NCBI GenBank assembly: GCA_964620425.1 | Contig: CAZUGV010000009.1 | Location: 1-64,000, forward strand | DNA from: DASXUG01 sp964620425 | GTDB taxonomy: Bacteria > Pseudomonadota > Gammaproteobacteria > Burkholderiales > Methylophilaceae | DNA length: 64,000 nt | Direction of reading: 5' to 3' | Shown: positions 1 through 8,736 of the stretch, one piece after another | Position numbering within the stretch: the first letter of the stretch is position 1 | Layout: every line of letters starts with the position of its first letter | Position numbers and translations under genes: made by a program | The notes under the pieces: model-generated | The model's input: only the letters and a program-made list of their open reading frames with translations | What the model was told of the DNA's origin: nothing | Databases searched by the model: none

Positions 1-23
1 CCTTTTAAGCGTAATTATGAGGC

Positions 24-1106
24 TTAAAAGTGTCTACTGCATCTTGGTCGATTCACCTTATCTCCAGGAAAAGTTTCCAACGGAGCATCTAAATCACCCT
101 CACCAATACGACGAATGCATTCGATGATTTTTCTATTCATCTCAATATGACCAGCTACCATAGCGTTAATGCCATCGGCCATATCTGCATACGCTCCATG
201 AAATTGATCAGCGTAAATGATGTCATCCATACTGCCTTCATCGTGTCGAGCAGTCACATAGTTTATGGAGGAAATCAGACTATCTAATGTTTTTTGTAAA
301 GATTTAATATTTTCTGCGGCATTACGATTTTTAATATCGACTACAACATCTGTTTGATAAATATTCCCCTTCACCAAGCTGTAGGTTAAGTCTGCCAATT
401 CTTTGGGATCCGCCCCTAATGTTCTGTAAACAGATTGCAAAATCAACACGCTGATTAAAGACAAAAGTATCAGCAAAGCTGAGATAAGAATTAAACTAAC
501 CTTATCATTGTTAGTGTTTAATATAGCCGTTTCAGATTCAATCTTATTGGCATCAGCGTTCGCCTGTGCTACTAAGACGTCGACCATCACACGGTGCTTA
601 TCGTAAGCCAAACGCATATTGTTTAAGATTTCATCAATACGCTGCTTATCCCCTGCTTTGATAGCTGGTATCAGCTCGTTATCGCGCATATTTAAAAGAT
701 TTATACCGCGCTGATAACTATCCGTGCTTATTTCACGAAGAGGGTTATCTTTACTTAAACCTGCATTCCAAAATGCATATCTATCTTGAAAATCCTTTCT
801 TAATTGATTTCCTTTATCGATGTATTCTTGTAATGGTCGAGCTTTTATCGTAGCCATTTCCAAACTTATCTGCCAAGCCTCAATCAGATACATTGGCGGG
901 GGCAAAGCATCTGCCAAAATATCCTTTTGCTGCATAATGCGTTTGTACTGGTCACCACTCACTTCCAGTTTCACATCAAATCTGTGATGGATATACATGG
1001 CGGTTACAAAACCCAGCACTAATGTCACAATTAATACGACAATCTGAATATGTAATTTCAGATTGGTAAAATAATCAAATACTTTGTTTGATTTTAAGCT
1101 AATCAT
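24..1106 (-). CDS. Methyl-accepting chemotaxis protein, truncated (no signalling domain)
   Basis: Membrane chemoreceptor-like protein of 360 residues. Seen: an N-terminal membrane segment (about residues 17-40), a helical periplasmic region to about 200, a second membrane segment (about 204-227), then a HAMP-type region starting LGADPKEL and a second HAMP-like stretch ending EGDLDAPLETFPGDK. Related receptors continue after the FPG motif into a long methyl-accepting coiled coil that binds CheA/CheW. Here the frame diverges right after FPGDK and stops within 11 codons, so the output domain is missing. The start ATG has an AAGGG ribosome site about 6 bases upstream. A hairpin (CTTTTAAGC/GCTTAAAAG, 2-30) overlaps the stop. 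It may be a pseudogene, or the remaining part may lie outside the window after a frameshift or insertion. Confidence 0.7.
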   Translation of the reverse strand: MISLKSNKVFDYFTNLKLHIQIVVLIVTLVLGFVTAMYIHHRFDVKLEVSGDQYKRIMQQKDILADALPPPMYLIEAWQISLEMATIKARPLQEYIDKGNQLRKDFQDRYAFWNAGLSKDNPLREISTDSYQRGINLLNMRDNELIPAIKAGDKQRIDEILNNMRLAYDKHRVMVDVLVAQANADANKIESETAILNTNNDKVSLILISALLILLSLISVLILQSVYRTLGADPKELADLTYSLVKGNIYQTDVVVDIKNRNAAENIKSLQKTLDSLISSINYVTARHDEGSMDDIIYADQFHGAYADMADGINAMVAGHIEMNRKIIECIRRIGEGDLDAPLETFPGDKVNRPRCSRHF

Positions 1107-1694
1107 ATGTTTCCCTTATACTTACCTATCGCTGTCATATCTCGACCATTTTTTGTGACTATTTCTATCACCAAACATGCATTCTCGGCGCATTCCATCA
1201 ACTAAAGAAAATCTCAGAATAAAGTTATGCAAAAGCAAATAAACATGAGAAATTCTTACATAGCCTTACAAATACCGTTTAATAAATTAGAGCAATAAAA
1301 ACACTTTAATTTATTGCTTTATGATTCACTTCCAGTTGAATGAATCTACTGTTGCATGTACGGCTGTACTCACCATAAACTTGAATAAATTTGGTGCTTT
1401 GAAGGTTGATAGTGTGAAATTATGGCAGTGCTTGCGTAGTGAGTGTTTCACACCAAACTGTGGTTAGGCATGTAAAAAATTCCAGCCAAATACCAAATTG
1501 GTCTATCTATAATATTGACTATCTATACTTAATTTCGTGATTTACAACCAAATCGCAATGTAAAGACATGATTGGTTTTTATGGTTAGTGATTAGTTTTA
1601 GGATGAGGGAAAATCGCAAACTCGAAAAAATGGCGCATGCACCTTTCAGCACATACGCTACAATTCTGTGAATCACTCATTTCAGGCTAGTCGC
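1107..1694. other. Non-coding gap upstream of the chemoreceptor
   Basis: No convincing gene is seen in these 588 AT-rich bases. The stretch should contain the promoter of the minus-strand chemoreceptor gene. The nine-base word CTATCTATA occurs twice in direct orientation (1503-1511 and 1519-1527), 16 bases apart, about one and a half helical turns; it could be a regulator site but no regulator can be named. A 32-codon plus-strand ORF beginning at 1105 has no ribosome binding site and is taken as chance. Confidence 0.4.
1624..1643 (-). terminator. Weak possible terminator of the carbonic-anhydrase-like gene
   Basis: On the minus strand a short stem GGTG/CGCC with loop CATG (one G-U pair) is followed by six T residues, about 50 bases downstream of the stop of the alpha-CA-like gene. 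The stem is only four pairs, so the call is weak. Confidence 0.3.
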
Positions 1695-3101
1695 TCACCA
1701 GTCCAACACGGCTCGACCATTTAAAGGCTGTATCGGCCGATTGTTCTCATGCGGCACTGCCTTCCTAAACGCCTCGATTTGCTCTTTTGAGGCTGTCATG
1801 GGGATTTTCATCAATATCCAGCGCACAGCTTCGCTACACGGCGGCGTAGTCAACGAGCCACTAAAGCGGAAGTAGGTCGGGTTTTTAGGCATTAAGTCAG
1901 TTGGCAATACACGAGATTTGAGTGGTTTAGGCAACCCTTCCTCTGTAGGCAATTGATCCCTCAATCTAGAGAGGCCTTCATTTTCCTTGCCCTCTTTAAA
2001 CAGCACCCCAATTACCGTTAAGTTGCCTTTGCTATCTGCATGTATAAACTGTGCCTCTAGCGGAAATGACTCGCCATGAATAGTGTGTTCGCTGGGCGTA
2101 TGAAACTGAACTTGCTTCATTTGATATGCTGAGTTATCCATCACCATCATATTGCCCTCTTTGAAATTTACTTGGATGGTGTGCCCATCGTTAAGAATTT
2201 CTTTAGCAGCAAATTTTTGTATCGTTTTAAGTGGTTTCAACACGGCATGGAAGGTGTTGTCAATATTAATGGGGGATTGATTCCTACCAATTTCACACAT
2301 CGTAAATTCAGTTGACAGCTTGCCCCAATTTTCGGGACCATCTTTTCCCTCGTAGCCCCAATGCGGTGGTTTACCAGCTTCATTTTTCGTTGTGGATGCG
2401 ACTGTTTTGGATGCAGGCGCAGCTGCCACCCCATTTTTCGCTGGGGCTGGTTTGGCTTTATTGTCTACTTTATCTTTAGCTACACTATCACCAACTGGTT
2501 TTGCTTGCGCTTGCTTTTGCTTGGGATCTTCTGTGGATTGATTACCGTTAGGTTTATCTGAGCTAGGTTTATCGGAGCTGGGCTTATCTGAATTAGATTT
2601 AGCTGGGCTAGGTTTATCGTTAGACTTCCCCTCTAAGTTCGTTTTTTCTGGTTTGCTTTTTTCATTGCTCGTATCATTAGCCTTTGCTGATGCAGTTTTC
2701 TTCGGCAAGCAGACATGACGCATGGATATATCCATATCCGTATCTGGAATAGGCTCAAGAAACTGCGCACTTTTAGGCTCAATTGCAGCAGAATAAACGA
2801 TCTCATTTTTATAGAATTGAAAAATTTGCGATGTCGCAGCTTTATCAGCGGTGCAATCAAAGTACCAAAGCAGCTTCGATACGTCGTACTCTTTTTCCAC
2901 TAACTCATTGTTCTTTTGTGGTATTTTATACTCAATTTTAACCCAAGCCTTTTTGAGCCCATCTTTCTCCAAGATAGAGTCTTTGTCTAGCATGAGTTTA
3001 GATGTGCTATCTTCATGCAAATGAACCCACACCGCTGCGTTGACAGAAAACGTAACAGTAGCAGTGAAGTAAAATGTTAGAAGAGTGGTGAGTTTATTCA
3101 T
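1695..3101 (-). CDS. Secreted alpha-carbonic-anhydrase-like protein with altered zinc site
   Basis: Exported 468-residue protein. Seen: a signal peptide (residues 1-22, cut near VNA), an N-terminal domain (about 23-132) resembling the surface-adhesin protein E type, a low-complexity Lys/Ser/Pro linker (about 135-245) with SSDKP repeats, and a C-terminal alpha-carbonic anhydrase domain (246-468) with WGY, QSPINI, SEHT and SLTTPPCSE motifs. Alpha-CAs hydrate CO2 using zinc bound by three His (94, 96 and 119 of human CA II). Here the equivalents are Gln332, His334 and Gln351, so two ligands are lost, while the proton-shuttle His307 and the Thr418 gatekeeper remain. By analogy with vertebrate CA-related proteins it may lack hydratase activity and serve in binding. 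It stands alone with no obvious operon. Confidence 0.85.
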   Translation of the reverse strand: MNKLTTLLTFYFTATVTFSVNAAVWVHLHEDSTSKLMLDKDSILEKDGLKKAWVKIEYKIPQKNNELVEKEYDVSKLLWYFDCTADKAATSQIFQFYKNEIVYSAAIEPKSAQFLEPIPDTDMDISMRHVCLPKKTASAKANDTSNEKSKPEKTNLEGKSNDKPSPAKSNSDKPSSDKPSSDKPNGNQSTEDPKQKQAQAKPVGDSVAKDKVDNKAKPAPAKNGVAAAPASKTVASTTKNEAGKPPHWGYEGKDGPENWGKLSTEFTMCEIGRNQSPINIDNTFHAVLKPLKTIQKFAAKEILNDGHTIQVNFKEGNMMVMDNSAYQMKQVQFHTPSEHTIHGESFPLEAQFIHADSKGNLTVIGVLFKEGKENEGLSRLRDQLPTEEGLPKPLKSRVLPTDLMPKNPTYFRFSGSLTTPPCSEAVRWILMKIPMTASKEQIEAFRKAVPHENNRPIQPLNGRAVLDW

Positions 3102-3296
3102 TAAAGCCTCTATAACCTTCAGTTAGCCAATTGTGCGCTCCTATCTAGTCAGTTAAAGCATTAAGTAGTTAAGCTTTTGTGGCTTAATTTGTTGATTTGG
3201 AGGTTGATTGGCCGTTGAGTTGCCCCTCAGCCAACCACATGCTAATGAAAAAGACTCAGCCTTCCGCAACTCTAGACAAGATTGGGGAAAAATTAG

Positions 3297-3521
3297 TTAA
3301 CTTTGATATGGGTTAATTAAGCTATCCACCAGTTGATGCAATGCCTCACGCATTTGCTGCTCCGACACCTCCATTAAGAGACCGTCTTCTAATGCATCTT
3401 GGGCGATTTGTTTGATTTCGTCAAAATTCTCAGTCATTACTTTGACCTTTTCGGTGCATGAAACGACTGAGCCATCGTCTCTTACCCATTTTGGCCATGA
3501 TGATTTTTCATGGGGATTCAT
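3297..3521 (-). CDS. Small conserved-looking protein of unknown function
   Basis: A 74-residue soluble, acidic protein without signal peptide or membrane segment. It starts on an ATG that overlaps the rdgB stop by four bases (ATGA-type coupling), which strongly supports it as a real, translationally coupled gene at the end of the rph-rdgB unit. The N-terminal part contains WPKWVRDDGS and a Cys at position 22; the C-terminal half is predicted helical. I do not recognise a domain and assign no function. Confidence 0.6.
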   Translation of the reverse strand: MNPHEKSSWPKWVRDDGSVVSCTEKVKVMTENFDEIKQIAQDALEDGLLMEVSEQQMREALHQLVDSLINPYQS

Positions 3522-4123
3522 GCGTTTAATCTTTCCAACTTTTGCAATAATTTTGACATTGCATGGCCGCGGTGACTAATTCTGCTTTTGATTTCTAACG
3601 GTAGTTCGGCAACAGTTTTGCCCGTTTTTGCATCTAAAAATAAAGGGTCATAGCCAAAACCATCGTTGCCACGGTATTCGTTGAGAATTTCACCCGCCCA
3701 TTGACCTTCTGCAATTAGTGGTTCGGGGTCATTTTCATGGCGTACCAGCACCATCACGCAGTAAAAATGGGCTTGGCGATTTTTTTCAGCGCCTAATACT
3801 TCTAGCAATTTTTGATTATTACGATCATCTGATTTTGGTTCGCCTGCATAGCGTGCAGAAATCACACCAGGTGCGCCTTGCAGCGCATCTACACATAAGC
3901 CTGAATCATCAGCTAATGCAGGTAAGCCAGTCAACTTACTGGCGTGACGCGCTTTGGCGAGTGCGTTTTCAATAAAAGTGCAAAACGGTTCTTCGCATTC
4001 AGGCACGTTGAATGTGGATTGCGGGATAACCTCAATATCAAGCGGCGCAAGCATATGTTGTATTTCTCTTAGCTTGCCGTGATTGCCAGTGGCTATCACG
4101 AGTTTTTTAAACGGTAACGGCAT
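3518..4123 (-). CDS. rdgB: XTP/dITP diphosphatase (RdgB/HAM1)
   Basis: House-cleaning nucleotide pyrophosphatase of 201 residues that hydrolyses dITP, XTP and ITP to monophosphates so that deaminated purines do not enter DNA or RNA; cytosolic. Seen: the family N-terminal motif LVIATGNHGKLREI (nucleotide-binding TxNxxK), ADDSGLCVDAL with the catalytic Asp pair, APGVISARYAG, and the C-terminal GNDGFGYDPLF and SHRGHA signatures. The length is typical. It follows rph with one base between them, a pairing common in proteobacteria, and overlaps the next small gene. Confidence 0.96.
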   Translation of the reverse strand: MPLPFKKLVIATGNHGKLREIQHMLAPLDIEVIPQSTFNVPECEEPFCTFIENALAKARHASKLTGLPALADDSGLCVDALQGAPGVISARYAGEPKSDDRNNQKLLEVLGAEKNRQAHFYCVMVLVRHENDPEPLIAEGQWAGEILNEYRGNDGFGYDPLFLDAKTGKTVAELPLEIKSRISHRGHAMSKLLQKLERLNA

Positions 4124-4124
4124 G

Positions 4125-4841
4125 TTAAAGCCCTAATGCTTCATGTTGTTTTTGGCTTAGCTGTTGAATGCCATGCACCGCCAAATCTAACATTTTATTC
4201 ATGGTGTCGCGGTCGAATGGCTCACCTTCAGCTGTGCCTTGAATTTCTACAAAACCGCCACTACCTGTCATCACCACATTCATGTCGGTGTCACAGTCCG
4301 AGTCCTCAATATAGTCTAAGTCAAGTACGGGAGTACCTTTGTAAACGCCGACTGAAATCGCTGCGACTGAGTTAATGATAGGCGTTTCTTTTATCAAACC
4401 ATTTTTGAGTAAGTGTGAAATAGCATCATGCATTGCCACATAAGCCCCTGTGATACTTGCGGTGCGGGTGCCGCCGTCGGCTTGAATCACATCACAGTCA
4501 AAATGAATAGTACGCTCACCCAGTTTTTTTAAGTCAATGGCTGCACGCAAACTCCGACCAATCAGACGTTGGATTTCTTGTGTGCGACCAGATTGCTTGC
4601 CTTTAGCGGCTTCTCTATCCATGCGGCTACCTGTTGAGCGCGGCAACATGCCATATTCTGCCGTGACCCAGCCTTGATTTTTACCTTTTAAAAAACTGGG
4701 GACTTTCTCATCAACACTGGCTGTGCATAGCACATGTGTATCGCCAAATTTGACTAACACTGAGCCTTCCGCGTGTTTGGTGTAGTGGCGAATGATTTCG
4801 ACAGTGCGAAGTTGATTGGGTTGTCGTTCACTAGGGCGCAT
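4125..4841 (-). CDS. rph: Ribonuclease PH
   Basis: Phosphate-dependent 3'-5' exoribonuclease that trims tRNA 3' ends; it forms hexameric rings in the cytosol. Seen: MRPSERQPNQLR at the N-terminus, the HAEGSVLVKFGDTHVLCTAS core, EYGMLPRST, the Arg-rich REAAKGKQSGRTQEIQRLIG stretch, the DCDVIQADGGTRTASITGA phosphate and catalytic region, and VEIQGTAEGEPF. I start at 4841, giving 238 residues as in E. coli; an in-frame ATG at 4862 would add seven unconserved residues. It is the first gene of the rph-rdgB unit. Confidence 0.96.
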   Translation of the reverse strand: MRPSERQPNQLRTVEIIRHYTKHAEGSVLVKFGDTHVLCTASVDEKVPSFLKGKNQGWVTAEYGMLPRSTGSRMDREAAKGKQSGRTQEIQRLIGRSLRAAIDLKKLGERTIHFDCDVIQADGGTRTASITGAYVAMHDAISHLLKNGLIKETPIINSVAAISVGVYKGTPVLDLDYIEDSDCDTDMNVVMTGSGGFVEIQGTAEGEPFDRDTMNKMLDLAVHGIQQLSQKQHEALGL

Positions 4842-4911
4842 GATAATTCCAGATTTAAACATTTAAAGGTGGAATTATAAGCTACAGTTTCAAAAGACTG
4901 TAGCAATTGAC

Positions 4912-5832
4912 TTAGCGAGTGGATTTATTCAGCGCCAATTGAATTTCTGCGATTCTTCGCTCAATGTCATCATCGCTAAGATCTAAATCTGGTGATGTAT
5001 TGGTCGCGTCTTCTTGATGCGTGGGCGGCATGATGATGGTTGTCGTTTCACCCAGTGGCATAGTGCCTGTGGATACCCAGCTGGGGTCGCTCGCATCGTG
5101 GCTGAGTTCTAGCGCTATTGCGCTCATGTTGTCGCCCATTTCGCCCGCGATATTATCAGCTAAATTGAGCAATGCAGACACGGCACCGCTGACTGGGCCA
5201 GAATGCAGCACCTTGCACAGTTCATCATCGGTGAGCGCACTCCACAATCCATCGCTACATAACAGGATACGATCACCATTTTTGAGCTCACGTTTTAAGC
5301 CCAAATCAATTTTGGGTGGGTCATCTCCCCCTAGGCAGTTATATATTTTATGCCGCTCTGGATGGTTTGCGATATTGGCAATTTTTAATACGCCTTTGCG
5401 GTAAAGCGCCTGCACCACCGAATGGTCTTCAGTGCGATAAATCTGGTGTTTTCTTCTAAAGTGATAGAGCCGAGAATCACCCACGTGAGCAACATACAAA
5501 TAATGGTGTTGAACAATCGCCGCTACGATAGTCGTGCGTGGGGATTCCGTCAATTTGCGGCTTTCTTTTAGCGCTGAAATTGCGGTATGTATCAATTGAA
5601 TTTGTTGCGCTAGAAATTCCGCAGGGTTTTTTAACGTAGGCAGCGCAGCTTTCTGAAAAGCTTCGGTCATCATTTTAACTGCTAGTTCAGCCGCCATTTC
5701 GCCATGATGATGCCCGCCCATGCCATCGGCAACCACCATTAACAGTGACTCTTTGCTGTAAGAGTATGCTAGGCGATCCTCGTTGTAGAGCCTTGGGCCT
5801 TGTTTGCTATTTTGGAAAATACTGAATTTCAT
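4912..5832 (-). CDS. PP2C-family Ser/Thr protein phosphatase
   Basis: Metal-dependent protein phosphatase of 306 residues. Seen: the PP2C signatures NEDR (17-20), VVADGMGGHHHGEMAA (metal-binding Asp36 and Gly37), TTIVAAIV, HVGDSRLY, ILLCSDGLW and GDNMSAIALEL near residue 240, followed by an acidic and Thr-rich tail (about 250-306). No membrane segment. Its ATG overlaps the stop of the upstream kinase gene by four bases, so kinase and phosphatase are translationally coupled and presumably act on the same substrates. The tail may itself be a phosphorylation target (TTTIIMPPT), which is an inference. Confidence 0.9.
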   Translation of the reverse strand: MKFSIFQNSKQGPRLYNEDRLAYSYSKESLLMVVADGMGGHHHGEMAAELAVKMMTEAFQKAALPTLKNPAEFLAQQIQLIHTAISALKESRKLTESPRTTIVAAIVQHHYLYVAHVGDSRLYHFRRKHQIYRTEDHSVVQALYRKGVLKIANIANHPERHKIYNCLGGDDPPKIDLGLKRELKNGDRILLCSDGLWSALTDDELCKVLHSGPVSGAVSALLNLADNIAGEMGDNMSAIALELSHDASDPSWVSTGTMPLGETTTIIMPPTHQEDATNTSPDLDLSDDDIERRIAEIQLALNKSTR

Positions 5833-6773
5833 AATTCTTGCATCAAGTAATTTTTAATTTTTCCCATTAAATTTGGTTTTTTAACCGTTTTTTTAATGGG
5901 CATATTTGCAATTAATGCTTTTTGTAAATTAAACACACTTTGTGGTCGTTCGAGATGATTAAGCGCCATACATTGATCAATGATTTTTAACAGCTCATCT
6001 GAGTAAATATCCTTGCCAATTTCAGATGCTGGAACTAACAAATCCTTTTCAACACGAAGATTAGCGCCCATTGGTGCAGCGCGTGATAAGCATGCATACA
6101 TGGTAGCGCCAATGCTATAAATATCGCTCCAAGGTCCCAGCAAACTGCGATCTGTATACTGCTCTGGCGAGGCAAACCCTGGGGTGTAGCTAATAGCAAG
6201 CTGAGGTTTAATATCGGTCAATGTTTGCCTAGCAGAGCCAAAGTCCAACAACACGGGGGAGCCATCTTTGCGTATATAAATATTTGACGGTTTGATGTCT
6301 AAATGTAAAAGCTTGTGGGTATGTACTTCACGCAGTCCATTGAGTAGCTCACTAAACACGCGACGCACAAACCCCTCACTCACAGGCATTTGTTGTTTCA
6401 GTATCGACTCCTGCAAAGATTTACCTTGCTCGTATTGCATCACCATGTAAACAGTCTCGTTTGCACGAAAAAAATTAAGCACGCGCACAATATTTTTATG
6501 ATCAATTTTTGATAAAGCACGGCCTTCTTCAAAAAAACATTTCAAACCATGTCGAAAACTTGGCTCTGCCTCAGAGTTTGCAAAACTTAGGTTGACGCCA
6601 TCATTACGAACAGCTAAGTTTGAAGGTAAATACTCTTTAATCGCTACAATGTTTTTATGTGCATCTTCGGCAATATAAACGTAGCTAAACCCCCCAATTT
6701 TCAAGACTTTTTTAATTGAGTAGTCTAAAAGCTGATGTCCATCTGGCAAGGCTTGATTGTATTTGGATGTCAT
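5829..6773 (-). CDS. Hanks-type serine/threonine protein kinase
   Basis: Cytosolic eukaryotic-like kinase of 314 residues. Seen: a Gly-rich loop IGGFSYVYIAE, ATP-anchoring Lys46 in VAIKEYLP, an alpha-C Glu in FEEGRAL, catalytic loop HLDIKPSN (Asp159, Asn164) with His-Leu-Asp in place of the usual His-Arg-Asp, DFGSAR (177-182), and SPEQY as the activation-segment anchor. The missing Arg before the catalytic Asp marks a non-RD kinase. The C-terminal 40 residues are basic and lack an extracellular sensor or membrane span. It is the first gene of the kinase-phosphatase pair. The substrates are not evident from the context. Confidence 0.93.
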   Translation of the reverse strand: MTSKYNQALPDGHQLLDYSIKKVLKIGGFSYVYIAEDAHKNIVAIKEYLPSNLAVRNDGVNLSFANSEAEPSFRHGLKCFFEEGRALSKIDHKNIVRVLNFFRANETVYMVMQYEQGKSLQESILKQQMPVSEGFVRRVFSELLNGLREVHTHKLLHLDIKPSNIYIRKDGSPVLLDFGSARQTLTDIKPQLAISYTPGFASPEQYTDRSLLGPWSDIYSIGATMYACLSRAAPMGANLRVEKDLLVPASEIGKDIYSDELLKIIDQCMALNHLERPQSVFNLQKALIANMPIKKTVKKPNLMGKIKNYLMQEL

Positions 6774-6877
6774 AGGTAATATAGATAATTAAACTATTTA
6801 TCCTGTGGTTAGTTGAGCATGAATCCAGCTGATTTGGTACTATCTTAAACTATTGAATTCATATACATAAGGTTATC

Positions 6878-7744
6878 ATGATTTATAGTATGACTGGGTT
6901 TGCATCGCTTGAGCATGCGACCAAAAATGGCACACTTTTAATCGAGTTGCGCGCGGTAAATCATCGCTATCTTGAGTTACAAATGAAGCTAGACGATCAT
7001 TTGCGTGGCTACGAATCACTAGCACGCGAACTAATCAGTAGCAAAATTGGGCGGGGTAAAATTGAGTGTCGCATGAGCTTGGTACGAAAATCACAAGCAG
7101 CATCAGACATGCAAATTGATGTGGATTTATTACAACAACTGGCACAACTTGCACAAGATGTACAACAATACTTTCCCCAGAGCACACAAATGACTACCGC
7201 TGAGATTTTGCGCTGGCCAGGCGTACTCATTAGCGAAAGTGATGCCGATGAAGGTTTGCAGACAGAGGTTTCGACTAAACTACTAGAAGCCCTACAAGAT
7301 TTATCTGATTCCCGCGCTAGAGAGGGGGCCAAATTAAGAGAGATTATTCTCGCCCGCCTAGCCGAAATGGAGCTGTTAGTGACACAAGCAAAACCATTGT
7401 TGGTGCAACAGTTGCATGCTCATCAAGCTAGGCTCACTGCCAAGTTTCAAGAGATACTCAAAACAGTAGAAGAAGACCGATTGCAGCAGGAGCTGGTTTT
7501 ATTTGCGCAACGCGCTGATGTCGATGAAGAGCTGACTAGGCTTGGCGCGCATATCAGCGAAGTAAAACGCATCCTAAATGATAAAGTTGCGGCAGGTAAA
7601 CGTTTGGATTTTTTAATGCAAGAGTTGAACCGCGAAGCCAATACGCTTGGCTCAAAATCTGTCTCCACTGAAGTCACGCAAACCTCCATGAGTTTGAAGG
7701 TTTTAATTGAGCAGATGAGAGAGCAGATACAGAACATTGAGTAA
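6878..7744 (+). CDS. yicC: YicC-family endoribonuclease
   Basis: A 288-residue cytosolic protein. Seen: the N-terminal signature MIYSMTGFASLE and LLIELRAVNHRYLE of the YicC family and the C-terminal DUF1732 region (KRLDFLMQELNREANTLGSKS near residues 245-265). Family members are reported as endoribonucleases affecting small-RNA stability; the role here is by homology. The 133-residue core between them is rich in Gln and helical. It lies just before gmk, an arrangement conserved in many proteobacteria, and is transcribed away from the kinase gene across a 104-base divergent promoter region. Confidence 0.94.
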   Translation: MIYSMTGFASLEHATKNGTLLIELRAVNHRYLELQMKLDDHLRGYESLARELISSKIGRGKIECRMSLVRKSQAASDMQIDVDLLQQLAQLAQDVQQYFPQSTQMTTAEILRWPGVLISESDADEGLQTEVSTKLLEALQDLSDSRAREGAKLREIILARLAEMELLVTQAKPLLVQQLHAHQARLTAKFQEILKTVEEDRLQQELVLFAQRADVDEELTRLGAHISEVKRILNDKVAAGKRLDFLMQELNREANTLGSKSVSTEVTQTSMSLKVLIEQMREQIQNIE

Positions 7745-7772
7745 TTGACTGATTTAATAGGATTAAAAAGGT

Positions 7773-8378
7773 ATGGGAAATTTATTTATTGTTGCCGCAC
7801 CCTCTGGCGCAGGTAAAACTAGTTTGGTGAGAGCGTTGTTAGAGGCGGATCAGCACGTTAAACTGTCTGTTTCATATACAACCCGTTCACCTAGACCAGG
7901 CGAAGAGAATGGTGTTGATTACCACTTTGTAGATGATGCCGAGTTTTTGCGCATGACGGGCGAGGGTGATTTTTTAGAGTGTGCGCAAGTCCATGGCGCT
8001 CGTTATGGTACTTCACAAAAACGGGTTGAGGCGGCGTTGCAGGCTGGTAATGACGTGGTGCTGGAAATTGATTGGCAAGGTGCGGCACAGGTGCGCCAAT
8101 TGTTGCCAGAAGCGATCAGTATTTTTGTGCTACCACCATCCATAGAGGCGCTTGAACAGCGCTTGCGCGGTCGCGGCCAAGATAGTGATGAAGTGATTAA
8201 ACGTCGCTTGGCTGCCGCGCGGGATGAGATGAGTCACGTAGGTGAGTTTGATTATGTTACAATTAACGATAAGTTTGAAAGTGCTTTTGAAGATATTCGC
8301 GCAATTGTAAGGTCGCAGCGCTTGTTGCGAGTCAAGCAGCTTGTGCGAAATGCTCAGTTGATAGAAGCGCTACTTTGA
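7773..8378 (+). CDS. gmk: Guanylate kinase
   Basis: Phosphorylates GMP to GDP using ATP; essential in guanine nucleotide synthesis. Seen: P-loop APSGAGKTSL (9-18), the GMP-binding stretch SYTTRSPRPGEENGVDYHFV, DFLECAQVHGARYGT, VLEIDWQGAAQVR and the lid-region Arg residues RLRGRGQDSDEVIKRRL. Its 201 residues match the family. It sits between yicC and rpoZ-spoT, so guanine nucleotide supply and the (p)ppGpp synthase are neighbours, as in E. coli (gmk-rpoZ-spoT). Confidence 0.97.
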   Translation: MGNLFIVAAPSGAGKTSLVRALLEADQHVKLSVSYTTRSPRPGEENGVDYHFVDDAEFLRMTGEGDFLECAQVHGARYGTSQKRVEAALQAGNDVVLEIDWQGAAQVRQLLPEAISIFVLPPSIEALEQRLRGRGQDSDEVIKRRLAAARDEMSHVGEFDYVTINDKFESAFEDIRAIVRSQRLLRVKQLVRNAQLIEALL

Positions 8379-8490
8379 TTGAACGCTTACATTTCCAACA
8401 TTAAAAGTATTAGCCGCCGATTACCTATTTTTTAATGCATTGCGAATTATTTCGTAGTGTGTTTGTCATTATTTACACTGGAGAAAACAA

Positions 8491-8703
8491 ATGGCACGTA
8501 TTACCGTTGATGATTGTTTAGAAAAAATCCCTAACCGTTTTCAGTTAACATTAGTTGCGGCTTATCGCTCACGCCAATTAGCTAATGGTTCAGAACCACT
8601 GGTGAATACGCATGGCTTGAAAGACAAACCAACCGTGTTGGCTTTGCGTGAAATCGCAGCAGGTAAAGTGGGTTTGGAAGTATTAAACCGCGGTCACGCG
8701 TAA
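8491..8703 (+). CDS. rpoZ: RNA polymerase omega subunit
   Basis: Small (70-residue) subunit that helps fold and hold the beta-prime subunit of RNA polymerase. Seen: MARITVDDCLEKIPNRFQLTLVAAYRSRQL, the highly conserved omega N-terminus, and the LALREIAAGKVGLE stretch. A GGAG ribosome site lies 8 bases before the ATG. It is followed by spoT after 33 bases, the usual rpoZ-spoT order. Confidence 0.97.
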   Translation: MARITVDDCLEKIPNRFQLTLVAAYRSRQLANGSEPLVNTHGLKDKPTVLALREIAAGKVGLEVLNRGHA

Positions 8704-8736
8704 TTTAGTTTTTGGTTTGAGTAGAGAGAAAGTGAT

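Noticed and set aside
53..1106. A phage or IS gene at the left edge
   Set aside because: Only a short possible terminus is visible and no transposase or integrase reading frame is in the window.
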